Numbered from the stretch's first letter, positions 54,067-62,509 are shown. The stretch: DNA of 64,000 nt from Acrocarpospora corrugata (GCF_009687845.1 NZ_BLAD01000061.1:1-64000); one strand, 5' to 3'. Notes: generated from the letters alone by a model not told the origin. Translations and numbers: made by a program.

Positions 54067-56553
54067 ATGGCCGCGGTGAGGCGGTACACCGGAGAGGCCC
54101 GGCGGGCGGTCGCGTTCCCGCTCGGCGGGTTCGGCACCGGGCACGTGGCCCTGGGCGGCGACGGGGCGTTGCGCCAGTGGCAGCTGTCCGGGGTGGCCAA
54201 CCATCGCGGCTTCCTGCCGGACAGTTTCTTCGCGCTGCGGGTCTCCTCGACCGAGCCGCCCGGCGACGTCGTCCGGCTGCTGCGCGCCGCGCCGCTGCCG
54301 CCGCACGAGCGCCCGGCGCCGAACGTCTCCGACGCCGAGGTGCCCGACGCCGACCGGCTGCCGCCCTGGCCGACGGTGACCGGCACCGAGTTCCACGCCG
54401 CCTACCCCTTCGCCGAGGTGTCCTACCTGGACGAGGAACTGCCGGTCGCGGTGTCGCTGTCGGCGTTCACACCGTTCGTCCCGCTGGATCCGGACGCCAG
54501 CGCGCTGCCGCTGGTGCGGTACCGGTTCACTCTGACCAACACCAGTGCCGAGTTCCGGCACGGGTGGCTGCTGGGAACGTTGCAGAACGCGATCGGCTGG
54601 GACGGGGTCACGCCGATCGACGGGACCCGGGGCGCGGGGTACGGCGGCAACGTCAACCGCCTGCTGCACCGGCCCGGTCAGACCGGCGTCTTGATGGACC
54701 ATCCGGGGCTGGCCGAGGACGATCCGGCGTATGGGGAGATGCTGCTGTGGACCGACGGTCCTGCGGCGGCGCTGCCCCGGGCGGTCAACGCCGAGGCGAT
54801 GCTGCGGTTCGTGGAGACGGCGAAGCTGGTGACGCCGATCCAGCTGGGTGACTACAGCGACGCGGCCCTGCGCGACGCGGTCGCGGACGGGGTGTCGCCG
54901 TTGCGCGCGCCGTCGGGGCCGAGTCAGCCGGGGCACACCTGGGACGGCGCGGTAGCGGTGGCGTTCGCGCTGCGGCCCGGGGAGACGACCACGGTGGACA
55001 TCGTGCACGCTTGGTGGTTTCCCAATAGGTATGCGGATTTCGATCGGTTCGGGCCGCGGCAGCCGTATGGGCACAGTCGGTTCTGGGTGGGCAACCACTA
55101 CGCCGGGCGGTTCGGTGGGGCGCTGGATGTGCTGGACGCCTACCTCGCCGATCGGGACCATCTGGACACCGCCTCGCGGGCGTGGGCGGACGCGGTTTCC
55201 GGCAGTGACCTGCCGGAATCGTTGCGGGAGGTGGTGTCCGCGCAGGGCACGCTGGTGCGTTCGCCGACCCTGTTCCGGACCGCCGACGGGCGCGCTTACG
55301 GGTTCGAGGGTGCGCTCGGCGCGTCCACCCGTAACTGGAACGGGGACGTCGGCGGATCGTGCCCGCTCAACTGCAATCACGTGTTCAACTACGAGCAGGC
55401 GCTCGCCCGGCTCTTCCCCGGCCTGGGCCGCAGCATGCGTGAGACCGAGCTGTCGGTGCAGGCGCCGGACGGTTCGCTGCCGCATCGGGTGGAGCTGCCG
55501 CTGTTTCTGCCGCAGTTGCATGGGGTGGCGATCGGCGGGCCGGAGCGTCCGGCCCTGGACGGCATGCTCGGCGCGGTGCTCAAGACCTACCGGTCGGTGC
55601 TGGACGGCGCGGGTGAGGACTGGCTGCGCGGGCATTGGCCGGCGTTGCGCCAGTTGATGGAGCACATCACGACGACGTGGGACGCCGACGGCGACGGCGT
55701 GTTGCAGGGCGACCAGCCGGTCACGTACGACATCAGCCTGCACGGGCCGAACATGTTCGTCGGCGCGTTGTGGCTGGCCGCGTTGCGGGGGATGCGCGCG
55801 ATGGCCGAACTCGTCGAGCCCGCCGCCGCGGCGGGCTTCGCGGAGCGGTTCTCGGTCGGCCGCGACAATTACGACAAGCTGCTGTGGAACGGGGAGTACT
55901 ACGCCCAGCCGGTCACCGGGGAGGACAATGACTTCGGTCTGGGCTGCCTGTCCGATCAACTGCTCGGGCAGTGGTGGGCGCATCAGCTCGGGCTCGGGTA
56001 TCTGCTGCCGGAGGAGCGGGTGCGGTCCGCGCTGGCCGCGATCGTGCGGCACAACCTGCGTACCGGGTTCGCGGCGCATGACTATCGGGTGTTCGCCGAC
56101 GGTGACGAGACCGGGCTGGTGGTGTGTAGCTGGCCGAACGGGGGCCGGCCGGAGGTGCCGTTGCGGTACTGCGACGAGGTGTGGACCGGGGTGGAGTACC
56201 AGGTCGCCGCCCACTGCCTGTACGAAGGGCTCACCGACGAGGCGATGCGGATCGTCACGGCGGTTCAGGGCCGGTACGACGGGACGCGGCGCAATCCGTT
56301 CAATGAGGTCGAGTGCGGCGATCACTATGTGCGGGCCATGGCCGGGTGGTCGCTGCTGGACGCTTACACGGGGTTCGGCTACGACGCGACCAAGCGGCGG
56401 ATCAAGGTCGGGCGGCGGGCGGGGCGGTTCCCGTTCGTGGCCGGCACCGGCTGGGGCATCGTCACGATCACCGAGGATGGCACCGCGACCGTCGACGTGC
56501 TCGGTGGCGAACTGCCGGACGATCTGACCATCGAGGTCGTCGACCTGCCCTGA
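54067..56553 (+). CDS. GH116-family glycosidase (non-lysosomal glucosylceramidase-like)
   Basis: 828 residues from ATG 54067 after GAAGG; an in-frame TTG at 54052 is less likely. The N-terminal part AVAFPLGGFGTGHVALGG and HTWDGAVAVAF fit the beta-sandwich domain of GBA2-type enzymes. The catalytic barrel has NCNHVFNYEQALA and VTYDISLHGPNMF (near residue 555, with the acid/base Asp expected in TYD), then GVEYQVAAHCLYEGL. No signal peptide, so it acts in the cytoplasm on imported beta-glucosides or beta-xylosides. The divergent LacI and shared operator tie it to the sugar transporter. Confidence 0.9.
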   Translation: MAAVRRYTGEARRAVAFPLGGFGTGHVALGGDGALRQWQLSGVANHRGFLPDSFFALRVSSTEPPGDVVRLLRAAPLPPHERPAPNVSDAEVPDADRLPPWPTVTGTEFHAAYPFAEVSYLDEELPVAVSLSAFTPFVPLDPDASALPLVRYRFTLTNTSAEFRHGWLLGTLQNAIGWDGVTPIDGTRGAGYGGNVNRLLHRPGQTGVLMDHPGLAEDDPAYGEMLLWTDGPAAALPRAVNAEAMLRFVETAKLVTPIQLGDYSDAALRDAVADGVSPLRAPSGPSQPGHTWDGAVAVAFALRPGETTTVDIVHAWWFPNRYADFDRFGPRQPYGHSRFWVGNHYAGRFGGALDVLDAYLADRDHLDTASRAWADAVSGSDLPESLREVVSAQGTLVRSPTLFRTADGRAYGFEGALGASTRNWNGDVGGSCPLNCNHVFNYEQALARLFPGLGRSMRETELSVQAPDGSLPHRVELPLFLPQLHGVAIGGPERPALDGMLGAVLKTYRSVLDGAGEDWLRGHWPALRQLMEHITTTWDADGDGVLQGDQPVTYDISLHGPNMFVGALWLAALRGMRAMAELVEPAAAAGFAERFSVGRDNYDKLLWNGEYYAQPVTGEDNDFGLGCLSDQLLGQWWAHQLGLGYLLPEERVRSALAAIVRHNLRTGFAAHDYRVFADGDETGLVVCSWPNGGRPEVPLRYCDEVWTGVEYQVAAHCLYEGLTDEAMRIVTAVQGRYDGTRRNPFNEVECGDHYVRAMAGWSLLDAYTGFGYDATKRRIKVGRRAGRFPFVAGTGWGIVTITEDGTATVDVLGGELPDDLTIEVVDLP

Positions 56554-56676
56554 TCGGGCGAAACCAGTGCGTGATCTCCCGCACTGACGATCATGCGGGT
56601 GCCTGGGACCGGCTCGGTGCGCCCCGGCCTGGGACCGGTGCGGTGTGGCCGGTCCCAGGCTCGTCCGGCCAGGCGG

Positions 56677-57546
56677 TCAGCCGGTCAGCGCGGCCCGGTT
56701 CTCGGTCAGGACCTCGCGCAACGTCTTGGGCTCGCTACCGGTGAGGTCGCGGACCGCGGTCGACACCCGCTCCACCCAGCCGCCGCGGGCCGCGGCGCCG
56801 AACGAGGCGATCAGCGCTGCCACCTCCGCCGGCAGCCCGGCCCCGATCAGGCCCTGAACGAAGCCCTCGTCGTCGACGTCGACCACGTCCACCGGCCGGC
56901 CGATGATCTCAGCCGTCAGCGCGGCCAGGGTGGCGGCGTCGATCGCCTCCGAGCCGGTGATGTCGTAGGCGGTGTTCTCGTGCCCTTCTGACGTCAGCAC
57001 CGCCACGGCGGTGGTCGCGCAGTCCTCACGGGAGACGTACGCGGTGCCGCCCTTGCCGCTGTTGGTCACCAGCACCCCGCTCGCCGCCGCCTGCGCGGCC
57101 GTCCCGATCTGGTATTCGGCGTAGACATTGTTGCGGAGGAACGTCCAGGTCAGCCCGCTGTCGACCAGCGCGGCCTCGGTGGCCCGGTGGTCGGGGGCGA
57201 CTCCGGCGGGGTTGTCCGGATCCGGGCTCGGCAGCGAGGTGTAGACGACGTGCCGGACCCCGGCCGCCTTGGCCGCTTCGACGGCATTGACGTGCAGGGC
57301 GACGCGCGCCGGGCCGGGGATGTCGGTCGAGATCAGCAGCAGCCGGTCGACGCCGGTCAGCGCGGCCCGCAGGCCGGCCGGGTCGGCGAAGTCCCCCTGC
57401 CGGACGTCGGCTCCCTGCTGCGCGAACTCGTCGAGCGCGGCCGGAGTGCGGCTGATCAGGACGGGTCGTACGCCCTTGTCGAGCAGGAGCCGGGCGACGA
57501 GTCGGCCGAGTTGGCCGGATGCTCCGGAGATGGCGATGGTCGGCAT
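56677..57546 (-). CDS. NmrA/QOR2-like NAD(P)H-binding oxidoreductase
   Basis: 289 residues from ATG 57546 with a GGAGGACCC ribosome site. The Rossmann motif is ISGASGQLGRLVA (GxxGxxG). VVYTSLPSPDPDN and WTFLRNNVYAEY are typical of NmrA/QOR2-type SDRs, and it lacks a classical YxxxK. It probably reduces quinones or acts as a redox sensor. It is divergent from an Rrf2-type regulator, the usual arrangement. Confidence 0.88.
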   Translation of the reverse strand: MPTIAISGASGQLGRLVARLLLDKGVRPVLISRTPAALDEFAQQGADVRQGDFADPAGLRAALTGVDRLLLISTDIPGPARVALHVNAVEAAKAAGVRHVVYTSLPSPDPDNPAGVAPDHRATEAALVDSGLTWTFLRNNVYAEYQIGTAAQAAASGVLVTNSGKGGTAYVSREDCATTAVAVLTSEGHENTAYDITGSEAIDAATLAALTAEIIGRPVDVVDVDDEGFVQGLIGAGLPAEVAALIASFGAAARGGWVERVSTAVRDLTGSEPKTLREVLTENRAALTG

Positions 57547-57569
57547 GGGTCCTCCAAGTGATTCCGCAA

Positions 57570-57605
57570 CCAGAACGGTGACGATTAAATCATATCCAGA
57601 ACGGT
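57570..57605. promoter_or_regulatory. Direct repeat in the NmrA/Rrf2 promoter region
   Basis: CCAGAACGGT occurs at 57570-57579 and 57596-57605, 26 bases apart, flanked by GCAA and TGCA. Likely binding sites of the Rrf2 regulator. Confidence 0.5.
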
Positions 57606-57625
57606 TGCAGTTATACACTGGCGGT

Positions 57626-58069
57626 GTGAGCAGTCCCACGAACACGAGGTTCTCCGTCGCCTATCACGTGCTCAGCCTGCTCGCGTCGATCCCCGGGGAC
57701 CCGCTGAGTTCCGAGCAGATGGCCGCCAGCGTCGGTTCCAGCCCCGTCTACTTGCGGCGCGTGCTCGGCTTGTTGCGGCGTGCCGGGTTCGTCCAGTCCA
57801 AGCCAGGTGTGTACGGCGGCTGGTCGCTCGCGCGCCCTTCACACGAGGTCAGCCTCGGTGACGTCTGGCGGGCCGTACAGGGGGACGAACCGGTCCTCGG
57901 CATCCACGGGCCTCCGCCCAACTGCCCGGTCGGCGGGTCGGTGAGCGTCCGGCTGGCTCAGGTCGAGCAGCGTGTAGCCCGCGCGATCGAGGCATCCCTG
58001 GACGAACTGACGGTCGCGGACACGCTTCCCGACGGCGCACCATTCACGGCCGACATCCTGTCCCGGTAG
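57626..58069 (+). CDS. Rrf2-family transcriptional regulator
   Basis: 147 residues from GTG 57626. The winged-helix region includes FSVAYHVLSLLASIPGD, SSEQMAASVGSSPVYLRRVL and YGGWSLARPSHEVSLGDVW. There is only one Cys (PPNCPVGG) near the usual cluster position, so an Fe-S cluster is unlikely; a redox-sensing single-Cys type of the YwnA/HypR kind is more probable. It controls the divergent NmrA-like gene (inference). The last 112 bases overlap the end of the convergent HTH gene. Confidence 0.85.
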   Translation: MSSPTNTRFSVAYHVLSLLASIPGDPLSSEQMAASVGSSPVYLRRVLGLLRRAGFVQSKPGVYGGWSLARPSHEVSLGDVWRAVQGDEPVLGIHGPPPNCPVGGSVSVRLAQVEQRVARAIEASLDELTVADTLPDGAPFTADILSR

Positions 58070-58887
58070 GCCGTCAGGTTGAGGCGTTGCAGGGCGGTGG
58101 AGGTGGCGTCGTCGGCCGGGAGATAGGCGATCAGGCGCTGACCTTCCGCGTCCAGAGTCTCGTACGAAAGCCTCAGCTCCCCCACCTCAGGATGGACAAG
58201 CCGTTCCACACCGGTGCGACGCGGCAGCACCAGCGAGGTCCGCATCCGTTCCGCGAACGGCGCCCCGCCCACGATGGTCAACTCCTCGACAAGGTGCACG
58301 AAGTGCGGGTCATCGGACGAGGACTCGGCTTTCAGCATCGCGACTTCCTCGTCCGCGATCCACTCCCAATCCGGGAAAACCGCCCGCGCCCGGTCGTCGG
58401 TGAACACGAACGCGGCCCGATTCGGCGGCTTACCGTCCAGCAAGCCGATCGGCCTGGCAAGGCGTTCATAAGCAGAGGTGCAGGCGAGCGTCTCCCCCAG
58501 CCGGTTGAGCAGCACGGCCGGAATGCTCGCCATCCGATCCAGCAATGACCGCATCGTGGCGCGCACCTCCCGTTCCGGCGGCATCCCACCAGGACACAGC
58601 AACCCGGCCCCGGAAGCCGCCTTGGCCAGATTGCGGAGACGCACCCGCTCACCCACGGACAACTGCAGAGCATCCGCCAGCGCGGCCAGGACCTGTGGCG
58701 ACGGATTCCGGTCGCGCCCCTGCTCCAGCCGCGTCAGATAATCCACGCTCACACCCGAAATGGTGGCCAGCTCCGCCCGCCGCAAACCGGGCGTACGGCG
58801 ACGATCACCCGTGGGCAACCCCACCTGGGCCGGACTGACCGCCTCCCGAAGCCTGCGCAGAAACGTCCCCATTTCAGTGCTGCTCAC
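57958..58887 (-). CDS. HTH regulator with MmyB-like ligand-binding domain
   Basis: 309 residues. The XRE-type HTH (about 35-90; GLRRAELATISGVSVDYLTR and LEQGRDRNPSPQVLAAL) precedes an MmyB-like domain (about 105-270; FPDWEWIADEEVAMLKAE and HPEVGELRLSYETLD). The tail of about 37 residues lies antisense to the Rrf2 gene and is not family-like, so the natural stop was probably lost. It is divergent from the aldo-keto reductase gene, which it may control. Confidence 0.88.
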   Translation of the reverse strand: MSSTEMGTFLRRLREAVSPAQVGLPTGDRRRTPGLRRAELATISGVSVDYLTRLEQGRDRNPSPQVLAALADALQLSVGERVRLRNLAKAASGAGLLCPGGMPPEREVRATMRSLLDRMASIPAVLLNRLGETLACTSAYERLARPIGLLDGKPPNRAAFVFTDDRARAVFPDWEWIADEEVAMLKAESSSDDPHFVHLVEELTIVGGAPFAERMRTSLVLPRRTGVERLVHPEVGELRLSYETLDAEGQRLIAYLPADDATSTALQRLNLTAYRDRMSAVNGAPSGSVSATVSSSRDASIARATRCST

Positions 58888-58987
58888 AGCCCGAGTGTAC
58901 GGTCGCCGCCGCCCCGGATCCTGGCCCCCGCAGGGCTAGCCTCACCTCGGTCTCCCTCCCGCCCGGCAGGCTCCACAGAATGGGATC

Positions 58988-59041
58988 ATGACCTTCGACG
59001 ACACCGACTTCTTCGAACTGGCCGCGAAGGATGTGGCGTGA
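58988..59041 (+). CDS. Possible 17-codon upstream peptide coupled to the aldo-keto reductase
   Basis: ATG 58988 to TGA 59039-59041, reading MTFDDTDFFELAAKDVA. The TGA overlaps the reductase ATG as TGATG. It may be a leader for translational coupling, a remnant of a lost gene, or chance. Confidence 0.3.
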   Translation: MTFDDTDFFELAAKDVA

Positions 59042-60030
59042 TGCGATACCGGCTGCTCGGCCCCACCGGCCTGCGGGTCTCCGAACTCTTCCTCGGCGCG
59101 ATGACCTTCGCCGGCCCGGAGGAAGCCCGCAAGATGCTCGACCTGTACGCCGACGCGGGCGGCAACGTGATCGACACCGCCTCCGCGTACGGCGACAGCG
59201 AGGAGATCCTCGGCGACCTGCTGCGGCAGCGGCGCGACCAGTTCGTGCTGGCCACCAAGTTCACGCTCAGCCGGGACGCGGGTGATCCGAACGCGGGCGG
59301 CAGCCATCGCAAGAACCTGACGCTGTCCCTTGAGGCCAGTTTGCGGCGGCTGCGGACGGAGTACGTGGATCTGTTTTGGGTGCATTCGTGGGACGAGCAC
59401 ACGCCCATTGAGGAGACGATGCGGGCGCTCGACGATGCCGTACGGGCCGGGAAGGTGCTTTATGTGGGGGCGTCGAATCTGCCGGCGTGGCTGGTTTCGC
59501 GGGCCAACACGCTGGCGGAATGGCGGGATTGGACGTCGTTCGCCGGGATTCAGGTGCCGTACAGCCTGCTGATGCGGGACATCGAGCGGGAGTTGCTGCC
59601 GATGGCGGAAGCCAGTGGGCTGTCCGTGGCGACCTTCGGCGCGCTCGCCGGGGGTGTGCTTTCCGGCAAGTTCACCAATTCCGGCGTCGTGCCGACCGGG
59701 ACGAGGGTCGATCCGGGCTCGCTGACCGCGCGGGACCACAGGGCCGCAAGTGCCGTACAGGAGATCGCCGGAGAGTTGGGGGTGACCGCGTCGCAGGTCG
59801 CGATCGCCTGGACCCGCAGCCGGTCGGTCGCGGTGCATCCGATCATCGGGGCGCGCAACGCCGAGCAGCTTCGGGACAACCTGGCCGCCGTCGACGTCAC
59901 GCTTCCGGCGGAAGCCGTGGATCGGTTGAATTCGGTGATCGAGTTCGATCTGGGTTACCCCGCCACCGACAATCTCGGGCCCCGGCCGTGGCTGTTCGGC
60001 TCCGCGGAAGGCCGACTCGACGGTCGCTGA
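59041..60030 (+). CDS. Aldo-keto reductase
   Basis: 329 residues from ATG 59041 (a GTG lies three bases upstream). The catalytic tetrad contexts are NVIDTASAYGDSEEILG (Asp and Tyr), VLATKFT (Lys) and VDLFWVHSWDEHT (His). GARNAEQLRDNLAAVD fits the NADPH-binding C-terminal region. Substrate unknown. It lies 51 bases upstream of the C39 transporter on the same strand, so it could be co-transcribed with the peptide system, but aldo-keto reductases are common and this may be coincidence. Confidence 0.9.
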   Translation: MRYRLLGPTGLRVSELFLGAMTFAGPEEARKMLDLYADAGGNVIDTASAYGDSEEILGDLLRQRRDQFVLATKFTLSRDAGDPNAGGSHRKNLTLSLEASLRRLRTEYVDLFWVHSWDEHTPIEETMRALDDAVRAGKVLYVGASNLPAWLVSRANTLAEWRDWTSFAGIQVPYSLLMRDIERELLPMAEASGLSVATFGALAGGVLSGKFTNSGVVPTGTRVDPGSLTARDHRAASAVQEIAGELGVTASQVAIAWTRSRSVAVHPIIGARNAEQLRDNLAAVDVTLPAEAVDRLNSVIEFDLGYPATDNLGPRPWLFGSAEGRLDGR

Positions 60031-60081
60031 CTTCAACTTGGCATCAAGCGGCCCCCAAGACCCGCCTGCGACGATCCCGCG

Positions 60082-62259
60082 ATGAGCATAAAAGTCCCCA
60101 TCCGGCTGCAGAGCGGGCTGGCCGAGTGCGGCGCCGCCTGCCTGGCCATGGTGCTGAGCCACCACGGGCGGCACAGCAGCGTCCGCGAGGTCAGCGAACA
60201 ATGCGGGGTCGGCAGGGACGGTCTGTCCGCGCTGGCCATCGTCCGTGCCGCCCGCGAGCACGGCCTGCGCGCCGACGCGTTCTCCGTCAAGGAGCTCGCG
60301 GGGGCTCCGCTGCCGGCGATCGCGCACTGGCAGTTCAACCACTTCGTCGTCGTCGAGCGGTACGGCTCGCGCGGCGTTGACGTGGTCGACCCGGCGGCGG
60401 GGCGGCGCAGGCTGACGCACGCGGAGTTCGAGGCGGGTTTCACCGGAGTGCTGCTGACCTTCACTCCCGGTGCCGAGTTCCAGCCTCGGCGGAGGGCCCG
60501 CAGGGGTTGGCTGCGGGCCCTCGCCGGGACCGCGCTCCTGCGGCAGCGGGCGTTGCTGGCCCCGATTCTGATGGCGTCGCTGCTGTTGCAGGGCGTCGGG
60601 CTGGTGGTGCAGAGCTTCGCCCAGGTGCTGATCGACACCGTGCTGCCCACGCGGGACGGCGGGCTGCTCGGCATGCTGGGGATCGGGCTGGCGGTGGCCG
60701 GATTGCTCCACATGGCGCTCACCTATCTGCGTTCTGCCACCCTGCTCAGGCTGCGGTTGCGGGTTGATCGGCTGCTGACCACGCAGGTGGTCGGGCATCT
60801 GTTCAGCCTCCCCTACCGGTACTTCCTGCATCGGGGTTCCGGTGATCTCGCGCAGCGCAGCGCGAGCGTGAGCCGGTTGCGGCAGTTGTTGTCCGGGCCG
60901 ATCACCACGGCGCTGCTCGACGGGCCGCTGGCCGTGGGGTATCTGACGATCGTGCTGGTCAAAGCGCCGCCGCTGGGTTTCTGCCTGCTTGGGCTCGCCT
61001 TCGTTCAGGGCGCGTTGCTGCTGCTGACCAGGCGGCGGCGGTCGGATCTGAACCAGGTTTCGCTCAACGCCCAGGTGCAGACGCAGGGTCAGCTGATCGA
61101 GGCGATCAAGGGGGTGGAGACGCTGAAGGCCAGCGGCGCAGAAAGTGCGGCGCTCGGTCGCTGGTCACGGCTGTTCAACGAGCAGCTCGCCGCCGATCGG
61201 CGGGTGGGCGCGACGGAGAACGTGGTCACGTCCGTGCTGGAGAGCATGCGGCTGGTGGCGCCGGCGATCCTGCTGTGGGTCGGTGGCTGGCTGGTGCTCG
61301 GCGGGCGGGCGGGGTTGGGGGCGACCCTGACGCTCTGTGCGCTTTCTGCGGCTGCGCTCGGGCCGATCACCTCGTTGCTGGCGAGTCTGCGGACGTTGCA
61401 GGAGGCGGCCGTACACGTCGAACGGCTGGCGGACATCCTGGGGTCCGAACCTGAGGCGCAGGGCGAGATCCAGGTGCGTGACCTGCGGGGACGGATCCAG
61501 CTCGCGGAGGTGTCCTACCGTCATGATCCGCGTGCGCCGTGGACGTTGCGGCAGATCTCATTGCATATCCGGCCAGGTGAGAAGGTCGCGCTGGTGGGCC
61601 GTACCGGGTCGGGGAAGAGTACTCTCGCCCGGCTCATGCTCGGGCTGCACGAGCCCACGCTCGGCAGCGTCAGCTACGACCGGGTGCCGCTCGGCGCGCT
61701 GCACCGGGGCACGCTGCGCCACCACTTCGGCGTCGTCACGCAGGAACCGCACCTGTTCAGCGGGACCATCCGGGAGAACATCGCGCTGACCCATCCCGAG
61801 GCGTCCCCGGCCGAGATCGTGGAGGCCGCGCGGCTGGCCTGCGTGCACGAGGACATCGAGGCCATGCCGATGGGCTACGACACGACGCTGTCGGAGGGCA
61901 TGGGCCTGTCCGGCGGGCAGCGGCAGCGGCTGGCGCTCGCCCGCGCCCTGCTCGGGCGGCCCAGAGTCCTGCTGCTCGACGAGGCGACCAGCCACCTGGA
62001 CACCGTCACCGAGACGCAGATCGAACAGCATTTGTCGCTGCTCTCCCAGACCCGGATCGTCATCGCCCACCGCCTCAGCACGGTACGGGACGCCGACCAG
62101 ATCTTCGTGATCGAGGACGGCCGGATCGCCGAGCACGGGACTCATGCGGATCTGATGGCACGCGGCGGACCCTACGCGGCCCTGGTCGCCGGCCAAGAGG
62201 GCGAGGATTCGGCGTCCAGTGCTCTTCAAGAGTTCCCCAAGTCCCCCCTGTCACATTGA
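60082..62259 (+). CDS. C39-peptidase ABC transporter (PCAT) for a double-glycine peptide
   Basis: 725 residues. The N-terminal C39 peptidase (about 1-135) has Gln10 and Cys16 (LQSGLAECGAACLAM), His87 (WQFNHFVVVERYG) and Asp103 (VVDPAAG), a full catalytic set. Six membrane helices span about 150-430. The ATPase (about 480-715) has GRTGSGKST, LSGGQRQRLALARAL, LLLDEATSHLD and IVIAHRLS. Transporters of this type cut the leader after a Gly-Gly motif and export the core. The 43-codon gene 35 bases downstream encodes exactly such a leader, so it is the expected substrate. Confidence 0.92.
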   Translation: MSIKVPIRLQSGLAECGAACLAMVLSHHGRHSSVREVSEQCGVGRDGLSALAIVRAAREHGLRADAFSVKELAGAPLPAIAHWQFNHFVVVERYGSRGVDVVDPAAGRRRLTHAEFEAGFTGVLLTFTPGAEFQPRRRARRGWLRALAGTALLRQRALLAPILMASLLLQGVGLVVQSFAQVLIDTVLPTRDGGLLGMLGIGLAVAGLLHMALTYLRSATLLRLRLRVDRLLTTQVVGHLFSLPYRYFLHRGSGDLAQRSASVSRLRQLLSGPITTALLDGPLAVGYLTIVLVKAPPLGFCLLGLAFVQGALLLLTRRRRSDLNQVSLNAQVQTQGQLIEAIKGVETLKASGAESAALGRWSRLFNEQLAADRRVGATENVVTSVLESMRLVAPAILLWVGGWLVLGGRAGLGATLTLCALSAAALGPITSLLASLRTLQEAAVHVERLADILGSEPEAQGEIQVRDLRGRIQLAEVSYRHDPRAPWTLRQISLHIRPGEKVALVGRTGSGKSTLARLMLGLHEPTLGSVSYDRVPLGALHRGTLRHHFGVVTQEPHLFSGTIRENIALTHPEASPAEIVEAARLACVHEDIEAMPMGYDTTLSEGMGLSGGQRQRLALARALLGRPRVLLLDEATSHLDTVTETQIEQHLSLLSQTRIVIAHRLSTVRDADQIFVIEDGRIAEHGTHADLMARGGPYAALVAGQEGEDSASSALQEFPKSPLSH

Positions 62260-62294
62260 GAGTGCACAAACCAACCAGGAAAGGTTCCAGGAAA

Positions 62295-62426
62295 ATGAAC
62301 AGCTTCGAGACCACCGCTCGCACCATCGACGACAGCGAGCTCGCCGCCGTGACCGGCGGAATGCCCCCGAACTACGACTGGATGAACTACGACTGGCGCG
62401 ACGCCGTCATCTCCGCTCTGCCGTAA
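62295..62426 (+). CDS. Double-glycine leader peptide precursor
   Basis: 43 residues. ATG 62295 follows an AGGAAA ribosome site. The leader is helical and acidic (DDSELAAVTGG at its end) with Gly21-Gly22, the classic C39 cleavage point, and hydrophobic residues at L16 and V19, as recognised by PCAT peptidases. The predicted core is residues 23-43: MPPNYDWMNYDWR followed by DAVISALP. It contains a tandem NYDW repeat (26-29 and 31-34), three Asp and one Arg, one Ser, and no Cys or Thr. That excludes lanthionine rings and disulfides. The net charge of about -2 differs from typical cationic bacteriocins, so a signal peptide or an unusual modified peptide is possible. Confidence 0.75.
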   Translation: MNSFETTARTIDDSELAAVTGGMPPNYDWMNYDWRDAVISALP

Positions 62427-62442
62427 ACAAGCCTGACCCACA

Positions 62443-62468
62443 GGGGTCGTCCACCCACGGACGACCCC
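62443..62468. terminator. Terminator after the peptide gene
   Basis: GGGGTCGTCC and GGACGACCCC form a perfect 10-base stem with a 6-base loop, 16 bases after the peptide stop. Confidence 0.75.
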
Positions 62469-62477
62469 CGCCCGGGA

Positions 62478-62509
62478 AAACGGGGTGACCACACCAGGTC
62501 ACCCCGTTT
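62478..62509. terminator. Second, bidirectional terminator hairpin
   Basis: AAACGGGGTGACC and GGTCACCCCGTTT form a perfect 13-base stem with a 6-base loop, with A- and T-tracts on either side. It overlaps the TetR stop codon, so it can end transcription from both sides. Confidence 0.75.

Noticed and set aside
53947-56325. 792-codon minus-strand open frame opposite GH116
   Set aside because: Pro/Arg/Gln-rich antisense translation; GH116 motifs are on the plus strand.
58942-60831. 629-codon minus-strand open frame opposite reductase and transporter
   Set aside because: No recognisable domain, and it covers two confidently identified plus-strand genes.
62295-62426. Lanthipeptide precursor
   Set aside because: The core lacks Cys and Thr and no LanM or LanB is present, so the lanthipeptide label was dropped in favour of a generic double-glycine peptide.
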